This document shows, in pieces, positions 46,310 through 53,949 of a stretch of 64,000 bases of DNA. Source of the DNA: Leptospiraceae bacterium (GTDB lineage Bacteria > Spirochaetota > Leptospiria > Leptospirales > Leptospiraceae); contig JADJFV010000015.1 of assembly GCA_016708435.1 (NCBI GenBank), positions 39,278-103,277 on the forward strand, in the 5' to 3' direction. Position numbers and translations under genes: made by a program. Numbering within the stretch: the stretch's first letter is position 1; each line of letters starts with the position of its first letter. The notes under the pieces are model-generated. The model was not told where the DNA came from, searched no databases, and saw only the letters and a list, made by a program, of their open reading frames with translations.

Positions 46310-46627
46310 TTATTTATTCTGTTTCATTCGAATTATTAAATACAAAGCAAAGCCAGTCGCAACTCCTGGAACAATTCCAAGTAGAACTGCAATCCAACCA
46401 TACCTAATTTTTTTTTCTCTCGCTTCATAGAAAACCCACACAGTAAGAATCATCCAACAAAAAATTGTATCTAAGGAATAGCCTGTAGAGTATGGGTTCA
46501 CAAATCCTGCTCCGAAGGCAGCTATTATATCCGGATTTTGCAGGAAGGGGGGAAGAACGATTATCCCAAACAATAAAGCGAAGGAAATTCCCAAAAATAG
46601 AATTAGGTTTTTAAAGTTAAAAATCAT
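46310..46627 (-). CDS. DUF2834-like membrane protein
   Basis: 105 aa from the first ATG (46627); a TTG-started version reaches 46777, but DUF2834 proteins are about 100 aa. Three hydrophobic helices, and YGWIAVLLGIVPGVATGFALYLIIRM with the preceding WVFYEAREKKIRYG are typical of DUF2834. It is an inner-membrane protein of unknown function. An R1 right end follows its stop codon. Confidence 0.65.
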   Translation of the reverse strand: MIFNFKNLILFLGISFALLFGIIVLPPFLQNPDIIAAFGAGFVNPYSTGYSLDTIFCWMILTVWVFYEAREKKIRYGWIAVLLGIVPGVATGFALYLIIRMKQNK

Positions 46628-46830
46628 AGAGCCTGTCCAGCAGAAAAATATTACATACAAAAATTTGCTCAATATCTTTTTAAGAGCATTTTTCCAATTA
46701 TGAATTCTAAATACAGAACCCTCTCCGAACCGAAATATTTCAATTTTAAATTTCCTTCCAAATTTTTTTATTTTCAATCAGGCAAAAAGGGTCTTGCATA
46801 AAAGAATAATAGATATTTGTTAGCTTTAAT

Positions 46831-47694
46831 TTATTCCGAAGAATGATTGCGAAGGGGAATAAAAATATCTGCGATTTCTTTATCGAATCCGTAAACATAC
46901 ACTTCAAATAAAGAATCACTGGATATAGAATATTTATGCTTGGGACAAAATTCATTAAGTAAAAAAATATAAACATCATAGAGTCCGATATAGGCTCCTC
47001 TATATCGGCAAACTAAATAATTTCCTCCTTTCAGGGTTTGGATTCCCATCTCAGGAAGAAGTTGACATTTCTTTGTAATAGTGAGTCCAATATCAAATCG
47101 AATTTTACTTGCCTCCGTAATTTCTGGATCATCCTGGCAAACGCCTATCATTTGATGATTCTTCCAATTCATTTGATTTAATTCAGCAAATTGAATTATT
47201 TTTTTAAACTCTTTTGAATTTTTATCCGGACCGGCAAGTTCCTGGTATGGTCCAATTTTTCTTAGAAAGGCAATTTGGATTGGATCTATTTTTCGAATAT
47301 GAATTTCATTTAACTTAATTCCTTTTGGAACTTGGGAGAAGTTTTGTATTGATTTATTCAATTTAGAAAATCTTTTTCTAAATTCAGTTGGATTCATTTT
47401 AAAACTTTTTTTGAATGCTCGACTAAATGCTTCATAAGAATCAAATCCAGCCTGGATAGAAATTTCTTTAGCAGGGATTTCACTTACTTTTAATTCAAAG
47501 GCTGCTTTTTCTAAGCGCAATCTTTTTAGATGGGTAGAAATTGGTTCTCCATTTAATTCTTTGAATATTCTATGAAAATGAAAATTGGAGAACCCTGACA
47601 AAAAAGCCAATTGATTTAAAGTAATTTTCTTTTCTAAATTCTTCAAAACAAATTCATGAACAGGAAAAATTTTTGACTGATATTTTTCTTTCAT
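46831..47694 (-). CDS. AraC-family regulator with GyrI-like effector domain
   Basis: 287 aa. Residues ~8-105 are an AraC DNA-binding domain with two HTH units (ITLNQLAFLSGFSNFHFHRIF and AKEISIQAGFDSYEAFSRAF). Residues ~125-285 are a GyrI-like ligand-binding domain (IQIAFLRKIGPYQELAGPD), as in Rob/BmrR-type regulators that sense small aromatic or cationic compounds. It overlaps the TfoX-like gene by 41 bases, so it is translated from the same transcript. Confidence 0.92.
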   Translation of the reverse strand: MKEKYQSKIFPVHEFVLKNLEKKITLNQLAFLSGFSNFHFHRIFKELNGEPISTHLKRLRLEKAAFELKVSEIPAKEISIQAGFDSYEAFSRAFKKSFKMNPTEFRKRFSKLNKSIQNFSQVPKGIKLNEIHIRKIDPIQIAFLRKIGPYQELAGPDKNSKEFKKIIQFAELNQMNWKNHQMIGVCQDDPEITEASKIRFDIGLTITKKCQLLPEMGIQTLKGGNYLVCRYRGAYIGLYDVYIFLLNEFCPKHKYSISSDSLFEVYVYGFDKEIADIFIPLRNHSSE

Positions 47695-47956
47695 AAGACT
47701 GGTAAACTAAATCGACCAGTCTCTTTTTTTCAGACTTACTAAATTTAGTCCAGTGAATATTTTTAATTGCTCCTTCAAATGAATACAAGTAATAACAAAA
47801 AGGCAATTTATTCACTTGCTTGTTTATGCAGATTTTTAAATAAGCAGTTACTGAACCGGTTTTGCTTAAATCTTCTAGACTAAAAATCCCAATCTGATTT
47901 AACTCTGAAATTAATGTTTTACCTAGATTGATTTTTCCTTCCAGTGATGATTTCAT
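47654..47956 (-). CDS. TfoX/Sxy C-terminal-domain protein
   Basis: 100 aa. LGKTLISELNQIGIFSLEDLSKTGSVTAYLKI matches the TfoX C-terminal helix-hairpin-helix-like domain alone, without the N-terminal domain. Such single-domain forms often sit beside AraC/GyrI regulators and VOC proteins. It overlaps both neighbours (41 and 4 bases). A role in DNA uptake cannot be assumed. Confidence 0.8.
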   Translation of the reverse strand: MKSSLEGKINLGKTLISELNQIGIFSLEDLSKTGSVTAYLKICINKQVNKLPFCYYLYSFEGAIKNIHWTKFSKSEKKRLVDLVYQSYERKISVKNFSCS

Positions 47957-48330
47957 TGCTTTCTCTCCTGAAGAATATCGATTCCGATTCCATTCGGATC
48001 TAATACTGTAAAATGAGTATCACCCCATTCTTCAGTCGTAAGCTCTAAATCAATTTTCACTTTTTTATTTTTCAATTTGGTGAAGTATTCTTGAATATCC
48101 TCCACTTCCAAAAGTAACCAAATTCCAGAAGAATATTTTTTTTGAAAATAGTCTTTCCTAGTTTGGGCTTGTTCTGGTAACATCAAAGCTAATTCATATT
48201 CAGGTCTCTCTTTTACATTTAGTAAAATGAACCAATCGGACTCAAATTTAATTTCAAAATCTAAAATTTGAGTATAAAATTCTTTGGATTCAATTAGTTT
48301 ATCCGTGATTATTCCGCTGTGTAGTTTCAT
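47953..48330 (-). CDS. VOC-family protein (glyoxalase/bleomycin-resistance fold)
   Basis: 125 aa. Two beta-alpha-beta units (HSGIITDKLIESKEFYTQIL and SGIWLLLEVEDIQEYFTKL) and the late HFTVLDPNGIGIDIL define the vicinal oxygen chelate fold. His and Glu-like residues could bind a metal, but activity is unpredictable. First gene of a VOC-TfoX-AraC operon with overlapping frames. Confidence 0.87.
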   Translation of the reverse strand: MKLHSGIITDKLIESKEFYTQILDFEIKFESDWFILLNVKERPEYELALMLPEQAQTRKDYFQKKYSSGIWLLLEVEDIQEYFTKLKNKKVKIDLELTTEEWGDTHFTVLDPNGIGIDILQERKQ

Positions 48331-48430
48331 AATTTACCCCTTTACTATAATTGTCTCATAGAATAGAAGCACTGACTTGACCGTTTTTGCTTTTTTTATT
48401 AAAAAAATCTATTTAGATAATTTTAATTTT

Positions 48431-48556
48431 TTCTTTCAAGTAAATTGCATCCAACGTCTCTCATCGTTCTATCTCCAAAATTAAAAGCGTAAAGCAAAAT
48501 TGGATTGCGTCTCTTCCATAAGAAGGTGTTATGAACTAAACGGATTAAAAATTTTC
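48431..48556. repeat. R1 element, copy b
   Basis: Well-conserved copy: TTTCAAGTAAATTGCATCC, AAAAGCGTAAAGCAAAATTG, AGAAGGTGTTATGAACTAAA. Its right end overlaps the stop codon of the histidine kinase gene at 48545. A small hairpin (CTTC-N4-GGAAG, read on the minus strand) is preserved with altered pairs relative to copy f. Confidence 0.85.
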
Positions 48557-50872
48557 TTTGGGCAATGTAAATGTGAATGTGCTTCCTTTCCCTATTTCAC
48601 TCTTAACCCTGATTTCTCCCCCATGTAATTCAGTAAATTCTTTACATAAAATTAATCCAAGCCCTGTTCCCTTTTCGTTTTTTGTTCCAGGATTAATAAA
48701 TTTAGAATCTATTCTAAATAATTTTTCTATATTATTAGGAGCAATTCCAACACCAAAATCTGATATCGATATTTCTAGGAATTCTCCCTTTGCGTTAGAG
48801 GATACTATTACTTTACCGTTAGGATAAGAAAACTTTATTGCATTTGTAAGTAAATTGCGTAAAATTGTATTAACAATAGATTCGTCTGCAAAAACTTTTT
48901 CGTCGGATAGAATTTCACATTCTACTGAAATATTTTTCTGAAATGCATTGCTAGAAATTATATTTATAGATGCATCCACTAAATTCTTTAAATAAATCTC
49001 TCGAGCATTTATTCGAATCTCTCCAGTTTGTGACTTTGTCCATTGCATTAAATTTTCCAATAAATTATATGCTGATTTGGAAGATGTTTGAATCATCTTC
49101 AAGTATTTTATTAAATATTCAGCAAACTCGCTATTATCCGACATTACTTGATTTTCTAATAATTCGGCAATGCCCATAATACCCGAAAAAGGATTACGTA
49201 AGTCATGCGCTATAATATTAAAAAATTTATCCTTCGTATTGTTTAGATTTTCTAGCTCTTTTAAATTCTGATTCAATTCCTCTTCATTTTTTTTTCGATG
49301 AGTTATATCTATCAGAATTCGAATGTTTAATCTAATCTTGTCGTCCTTGTTCCAAAGGGGAACACATGTAACATGGGTCCATATCAAACTTCCATCTTTT
49401 TTTATAAATCGTAATTCTATAGCGAATAATTTTATTTTACCGGAATTTAAACGATTCATGTTTTCTTCATAAAATTCTTTATCGCCAGGAAAGATAAAAT
49501 TCAAAAATTCGATGTTTGTTAGTTCATCTGAATCACTTCCCAGAATCTCGCAAAATTTTTGATTTACTTGGACAGGAATACCAGAATAAGAATTAGCAAG
49601 TGCAATACCCATAGGTGCTTGATCAAATATAGTGCGAAATCGCAACTCGCTTTGAGCAAGTTCTCTATGTAACTGTTTACGATCATTAATATCATTTACA
49701 GTAAACAATACTCCTATAATCAAATCCTTCTCATTTTTCACAGGAGCAAATTGTAATTCAAACCAATAGTCTTCATTATTTATATTAACAGGTTTTTCCA
49801 AAGTAAACACTGATCCATTTAGAGAAATCTTAAATGCGGCATCAAAACTATCAATATCTTCCGGCAAAATAGATTTATGAATTGATTCCCCGTAAGCTAA
49901 TTCTCTATTAAATACCAGCAGGCTATTTCGATTAGCCACATTATTAAAAAATTGTATTTTTTTATTTGAATCGAGAAAAATAATGGCTTGTGTATTACTT
50001 TCCAGCAACACTCTAATTTTTGCTTCTGAAAAACGCAATTCCTCTTGAATATTTTTTTGAATCGTTATATCTGTCATGATTGCAATAAATTGTTCTAACG
50101 CACCTTTTTCATCTTGGAGAGGCACAATGGTAGTATCCACCCAATAAATTTCTCCATTTTTTGTTTTATTTCGAATTTCTCCGTGCCATATTTTGCCTGC
50201 ATAAATGGTTTTATATAACTCCTCAAAAAAGAAACGAGCATGGTAATCAGAATTTATAATTCGATGATTCTCTCCTAATAACTCTTGCTCTGAAAATTTA
50301 CTAATTTTACAAAACTTTTCATTTACATATATAATTTTTCCAGATAGATCGGTAACTGCTATGATAGAATGCTGATCTATTGCAAATTGCCTTTGTTGTA
50401 AATCAATATAGGCTCTTTGCAATTTGTCAGAGATTGTTTTTTCTAATGTTTGAGATTTTTTTTCTTGAGTAAATTTGGAGAATGTGGCAAACACACCGTA
50501 GCCGTTTTCATTATCTTTTTTTCTGAGCGGATATGCGTTTACTTTAAACCATTTGATTTCATTGTTTTTAGTATTGTATATTCCGATGACTTGATTTATA
50601 ACTTCTTTGCCTGTTTCAAATACAATCATAGCCGGAAGTGATTCGGTGGAATACTCTGTCCCGTCTTCCTTTATTATTTTCCATTCAGCGTTAGGAGCCT
50701 TGCCCTCTAATTGTTCTAATGTATGTCCTAAACTTTCTATCGCTGCATTATTGGCAAACTGGATAGACTTATCTTCTGCATGAAACACTATTCCTTCAGA
50801 AAGTTTCTGTAACAGAAATTTGTAGTGGTGACTTTCTTGAAATAAAGGTAGAATTTCGCGATCAAAGTTCAT
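48545..50872 (-). CDS. Multi-PAS sensor histidine kinase
   Basis: 775 aa, soluble. Four PAS domains (starting around residues 15, 155, 280 and 400) are followed by a HisKA domain (FFNIIAHDLRNPFSGI, phospho-acceptor His) and a HATPase domain with N, G1 and G2 boxes (NLLTNAIKFSYPNG, DFGVGIA, GTGLGLILCKEF). It autophosphorylates in response to an intracellular or redox cue; no receiver gene lies beside it. The kinase core closely resembles that of the kinase at 57360-59774. The stop codon lies inside R1 copy b. Confidence 0.92.
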   Translation of the reverse strand: MNFDREILPLFQESHHYKFLLQKLSEGIVFHAEDKSIQFANNAAIESLGHTLEQLEGKAPNAEWKIIKEDGTEYSTESLPAMIVFETGKEVINQVIGIYNTKNNEIKWFKVNAYPLRKKDNENGYGVFATFSKFTQEKKSQTLEKTISDKLQRAYIDLQQRQFAIDQHSIIAVTDLSGKIIYVNEKFCKISKFSEQELLGENHRIINSDYHARFFFEELYKTIYAGKIWHGEIRNKTKNGEIYWVDTTIVPLQDEKGALEQFIAIMTDITIQKNIQEELRFSEAKIRVLLESNTQAIIFLDSNKKIQFFNNVANRNSLLVFNRELAYGESIHKSILPEDIDSFDAAFKISLNGSVFTLEKPVNINNEDYWFELQFAPVKNEKDLIIGVLFTVNDINDRKQLHRELAQSELRFRTIFDQAPMGIALANSYSGIPVQVNQKFCEILGSDSDELTNIEFLNFIFPGDKEFYEENMNRLNSGKIKLFAIELRFIKKDGSLIWTHVTCVPLWNKDDKIRLNIRILIDITHRKKNEEELNQNLKELENLNNTKDKFFNIIAHDLRNPFSGIMGIAELLENQVMSDNSEFAEYLIKYLKMIQTSSKSAYNLLENLMQWTKSQTGEIRINAREIYLKNLVDASINIISSNAFQKNISVECEILSDEKVFADESIVNTILRNLLTNAIKFSYPNGKVIVSSNAKGEFLEISISDFGVGIAPNNIEKLFRIDSKFINPGTKNEKGTGLGLILCKEFTELHGGEIRVKSEIGKGSTFTFTLPKENF

Positions 50873-51008
50873 ATAATTAGTTTGAATATTTGACTGACTA
50901 AATAGTGTAAATCATGTAAAAAAACTAGTTATCCAATGAATAGGACTTATTATATTTAGAAAAATCCTTTATTTACTAATGCTTTAAGAAAAGTATTTAT
51001 GAAACCGT

Positions 51009-51230
51009 ATCTATAATTCTATCTCCTTCTATCTCACAAATTAAAAGCTTAAATACCACTTCTCGCAAGTAAGTTCGACTATTTTTCTACAAAGGGGTAA
51101 TTCCCCAATTTCAAAAGCAGAGTATCCAATTTTAATTCAGAATTTACTTTTGAGAATGGGTATAGCAAAAGTGGATTACTCCTTATACATAATAAGGTGT
51201 TATGAACTAAACGGGGGAAATTTTTTACTG
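51009..51230. repeat. R1 element, copy c, split by R2
   Basis: The left part (TATAATTCTATCTCCTTC ... AAATTAAAAGCTTAAA) and right part (TAGCAAAAGTGGATT ... GGTGTTATGAACTAAACGGG) are separated by the R2 element at 51054-51162. The extreme left end of R1 is not recognisable. Confidence 0.8.
51054..51162. repeat. R2 MITE-like element, copy 2, nested in R1
   Basis: Same element as 10409-10520: TACCACTTCTC at the left and GAGAATGGGTA at the right form its imperfect terminal inverted repeats, with shared AATTTACTTTT. It lies between two bases that are adjacent in other R1 copies, so it must have entered R1. Confidence 0.8.
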
Positions 51231-51405
51231 TCCGTTAGCCACTCAGTGACTAGTCTAAAACCTATTACTGAACTCTGAAAATTTATTGACAAAGTTATTC
51301 ATTTACATAGAATCAACGCATATTAAGGGTGTGTAAAAAGATAAAAATGTCACATTATATTGCTTTTAGACAGTCCCGAAAATTTTCTTTTAGGAGAGAA
51401 TAAGT

Positions 51406-52719
51406 ATGTTTAAAAAAATAAGTTTCTTTTTTGTAGTTGTATTTTTTTATATAACACAATCAAGTTTACACGCCGTTAACCTCAAAAAAGTAGCATCTCT
51501 CGATAGTGCAAAAATATTTTCTAGTTCAGTCACTAGTGGGCATGATATTACAAATCTTTTCTTTGACCAAGGCAGAAAAATTCTTATTGGTCAAGACTTA
51601 GGATTTCCAGAAAACTATAAGTTCTATTTAATTAAAAATCCAACATTTGCTGAGCAAATACCGAAAACTCCACTACAAATCAAAGAATATGAAGAGATTA
51701 GTTTTTCCTATAACCAATTTTGTTCTAAGGCAAAAAAAGAAAATAAGGATTATATATGTGACGTTAGTAGACCTGCCACAGAAAGTGATATCACAAGATC
51801 TCCCATTTTATGGTATATAAACAGCGAACAAGAATTTGCTATTTTAGTAATCGAAATCCTCTCTCCCGAAAAAGATCGTGGACGTGATTTATACTTAACG
51901 CATCTGAACCTAAAAACGAAAGAGATTACAAAGATAAAAAAAATTCCGGGGAATACAAGTTTTGGATTAGATTATATTAACCAAGGTGATTTACAAAAAG
52001 AAGATATTCGGTGGTTTTCTGATGCAAAAGGTTCTCTATTTAGAATTAACTTTCCTACAATGGAAGTGACTGAAAACAAAGCCTGTGGTGATAAGTTTAG
52101 CAAAATTTACTCCGACCATCAATCTCAAATGGCAGCAGAACAAAAAAGAACAGGGAAAGATTTAATCCGTATGCCATTTATCGCACTTACTCCATTTGTA
52201 TCGGCAGATGAAAAGTATGCGCTATTATTTGACTACTCCGACATCGAAGACGGACACAACAACAATCCGATAGGACTTGCCTATTATTGTGAAATGTCTA
52301 CAGGCAAATTAGAAAAATTTCCAGGCCAACATACGGTATATGCGGCTACTATGAGTATACCCGGAAAAATTATTTACTACAACAACCAACGAGGAGAATA
52401 CCACTCATTAGACATAGCCACAAAAAAGCTAACCCAAGTTTTAAAAGGTCGCAATATGGGTGATTTTATGGTAATCTACGAAGACAGTGCAATAGTTTAC
52501 GACGATGACTATACATGGGTGGAAGCTCGTAAACTTTCTAATTTAAAACAAGTAAAATCCTACTCCTTGGTTTCAATGGAAAAAATTAAAAACAATTATT
52601 TGAACAGAGTTGTAATCAATCCACAAAGTTCTACTTTGTTGTTTGCTAATTATGAGCAAGGGGATTACGGAACTCCAAGCAAAATGAAATTATTCATTTA
52701 TAAAATGTCACTTAAATAA
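51406..52719 (+). CDS. Exported hypothetical protein
   Basis: 437 aa with a signal peptide (MFKKISFFFVVVFFYITQSSLHA). The mature part is a beta-rich repeat of short strands (AILVIEILSPEKDRGRDLYLTHLNLKT, TTIYAATMSIPGKIIYYNNQ-like IYYNNQRGEYHSLDIATKKLTQVLKG) that could form a propeller. I do not recognise a family. Strong site GGAGAG upstream of the ATG. The stop codon lies inside the R3 element. Confidence 0.65.
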   Translation: MFKKISFFFVVVFFYITQSSLHAVNLKKVASLDSAKIFSSSVTSGHDITNLFFDQGRKILIGQDLGFPENYKFYLIKNPTFAEQIPKTPLQIKEYEEISFSYNQFCSKAKKENKDYICDVSRPATESDITRSPILWYINSEQEFAILVIEILSPEKDRGRDLYLTHLNLKTKEITKIKKIPGNTSFGLDYINQGDLQKEDIRWFSDAKGSLFRINFPTMEVTENKACGDKFSKIYSDHQSQMAAEQKRTGKDLIRMPFIALTPFVSADEKYALLFDYSDIEDGHNNNPIGLAYYCEMSTGKLEKFPGQHTVYAATMSIPGKIIYYNNQRGEYHSLDIATKKLTQVLKGRNMGDFMVIYEDSAIVYDDDYTWVEARKLSNLKQVKSYSLVSMEKIKNNYLNRVVINPQSSTLLFANYEQGDYGTPSKMKLFIYKMSLK

Positions 52720-52903
52720 CTCACCTTACGCAAGGTGAGTGCCCAGCGCTGGATTTGGGGCTACACCCGAACTCAATGTTGCTTCCGAGTGGGCGCAACA
52801 TAAGGCGGGCTATTATTTTATTAATTCATTAGATTTATCTAATATTCTTAATTTCATCTAAATTTCCATAGTTTTATTACTTTGCGTAAGGTAAGTTAAA
52901 TAA
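52712..52903. repeat. R3 element with terminal inverted repeats
   Basis: A 192-bp non-coding element. Ends TTAAATAACTCACCTTACGC and GCGTAAGGTAAGTTAAATAA are near-perfect inverted repeats. The left end also holds the palindrome CTCACCTT/AAGGTGAG. Inside lie CCAGCGCTGG (palindrome) and the R4 hairpin on the minus strand. It supplies the stop codon of the preceding gene. Confidence 0.75.
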
Positions 52904-52962
52904 TAGAGTTGTTGCTAAATTAGATAGTGAAGTTTTTTTAAAAGCGGCTAATCGGGTGTAAA

Positions 52963-53180
52963 CTATAGCATTCTTTCATAAAGCAGAAATAATTTCTGAT
53001 AATAAAAGAATGTTACATCTTCTGTTAGTTTTGCGCTTCCATTAAAAACTAAATTAGATTGAATTTTCTTGTCCAAGATTTCTTGCGGATTATGATTTCG
53101 ACTTCGGCTTTTATATCGGGCAAGTCTTTATCTGTAATTGTCACTTTCCCATTATCATAAAGTCCATGTAAAACAATCAT
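52963..53180 (-). pseudogene. Frameshifted antitoxin-like small gene
   Basis: ATG at 53180 has GAGG 7 bases upstream and reads MIVLHGLYDNGKVTITDKDL ... PDIKAEVEIII, a pattern common in small antitoxin-like proteins. The frame then closes at 53049. After a one-base shift near ATAATCCG the protein continues as PQEILDKKIQSNLVFNGSAK ... LTEDVTFFYYQKLFLLYERM to a stop at 52963. The 218-base length is consistent with one missing base. No toxin gene is next to it. Family assignment is tentative. Confidence 0.55.
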
Positions 53181-53246
53181 AGCAAACCTCAATTAAAAAA
53201 AAATCATTCCCAACAGTAGAATGAATCCTTATCTAAAAATGTCAAT

Positions 53247-53285
53247 TGTCTTTCTAGACAATATGCATCTAACACTTCGATTGAA
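53247..53285. repeat. R1 element, degenerate left end
   Basis: GTCTTTCTAGACAATATGCA then TCTAACACTTCGATT follows the left end of R1 (CTTTCTAG...TGCATCCAAC...TCGAT) with several changes. It lies immediately downstream (minus strand) of the small membrane protein gene. Confidence 0.5.
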
Positions 53286-53310
53286 AAGCAAAACAAAGAG
53301 ATATTGCAAA

Positions 53311-53736
53311 CTATTTCTTTAGTAATTTCATCTCTACTAAAAACAATGTTCCAATTACAATTATTTCTCCAATAAAATAGAAGAGTCCTAGTGTAGTAAC
53401 TGTTTTTTGGCAATACAATAAAACGCTAATGGTTGTTAAACAATACATAGCATTAGCTAAAATAATGATTTTTAAAAAAGGTTGCCAATGGTGCTTTAAT
53501 AAAAAGAAACAACTTATAGAATAGATACAAAAAGCAAATGCAACAACCGAGAGAAATATTAAAACTTCTGATGACAGTCCTATATATTCATTGTATGGAT
53601 TTAAGATAAAATAAATAATCAATGCAGTTACTAATGCACCAACTCCATCGATTAAAAAAATATTTTTTGGTTTCTTTCTAGTAATCTGCATCCAACTTCT
53701 CGATAATTCTATCTTCTCCTCTCCGTTCTCTTTCAT
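53311..53736 (-). CDS. Small membrane protein, N-terminus encoded in R1
   Basis: 141 aa, four hydrophobic helices (FLIDGVGALVTALIIYFILN, EVLIFLSVVAFAFCIYSISC, FLKIIILANAMYCLTTISVL, FYFIGEIIVIGTLFLVEMKL). The first ~22 residues (MKENGEEKIELSRSWMQITRK) come from R1 copy d, read backwards. A second ATG within R1, at 53691, starts at MQITRK and may be the real start. The family is unknown. It is flanked by R1 sequences on both sides, like a cassette. Confidence 0.6.
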   Translation of the reverse strand: MKENGEEKIELSRSWMQITRKKPKNIFLIDGVGALVTALIIYFILNPYNEYIGLSSEVLIFLSVVAFAFCIYSISCFFLLKHHWQPFLKIIILANAMYCLTTISVLLYCQKTVTTLGLFYFIGEIIVIGTLFLVEMKLLKK

Positions 53737-53773
53737 AAAAAGGTGTTATGAACTAAGCGGGGTAAAATTTTCC
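53671..53773. repeat. R1 element, copy d (short)
   Basis: Ends are well conserved (TTTCTTTCTAGTAATCTGCA, TCTCGATAATTCTATC, AAGGTGTTATGAACTAAGCG) but about 50 bases of the middle are missing. It supplies the first codons of the minus-strand membrane protein gene. Confidence 0.85.
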
Positions 53774-53949
53774 ATAAATGCTATTCAATTTCTACTATTC
53801 TTTAGATAGAAAATGAAGTATTCACAACTTTCTGGTTAATCGAGAGTAATCTCTCAGTCTCTTACGCAGGATTGTCCTGATCAATAAAACTGAATTTTAC
53901 AGGAAAAAAATACTATGAAGAATTTGATTTTTCAAAATATATTCTTTTT

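Noticed and set aside
47654..47956. Competence regulator Sxy/TfoX
   Set aside because: Only the C-terminal domain is present, with AraC and VOC neighbours; no competence genes seen, so no role in DNA uptake is claimed.
53204..53413. Minus-strand 69-aa reading frame
   Set aside because: Overlaps the 3' part of the membrane protein gene in another frame and runs into degenerate R1; low-quality composition.
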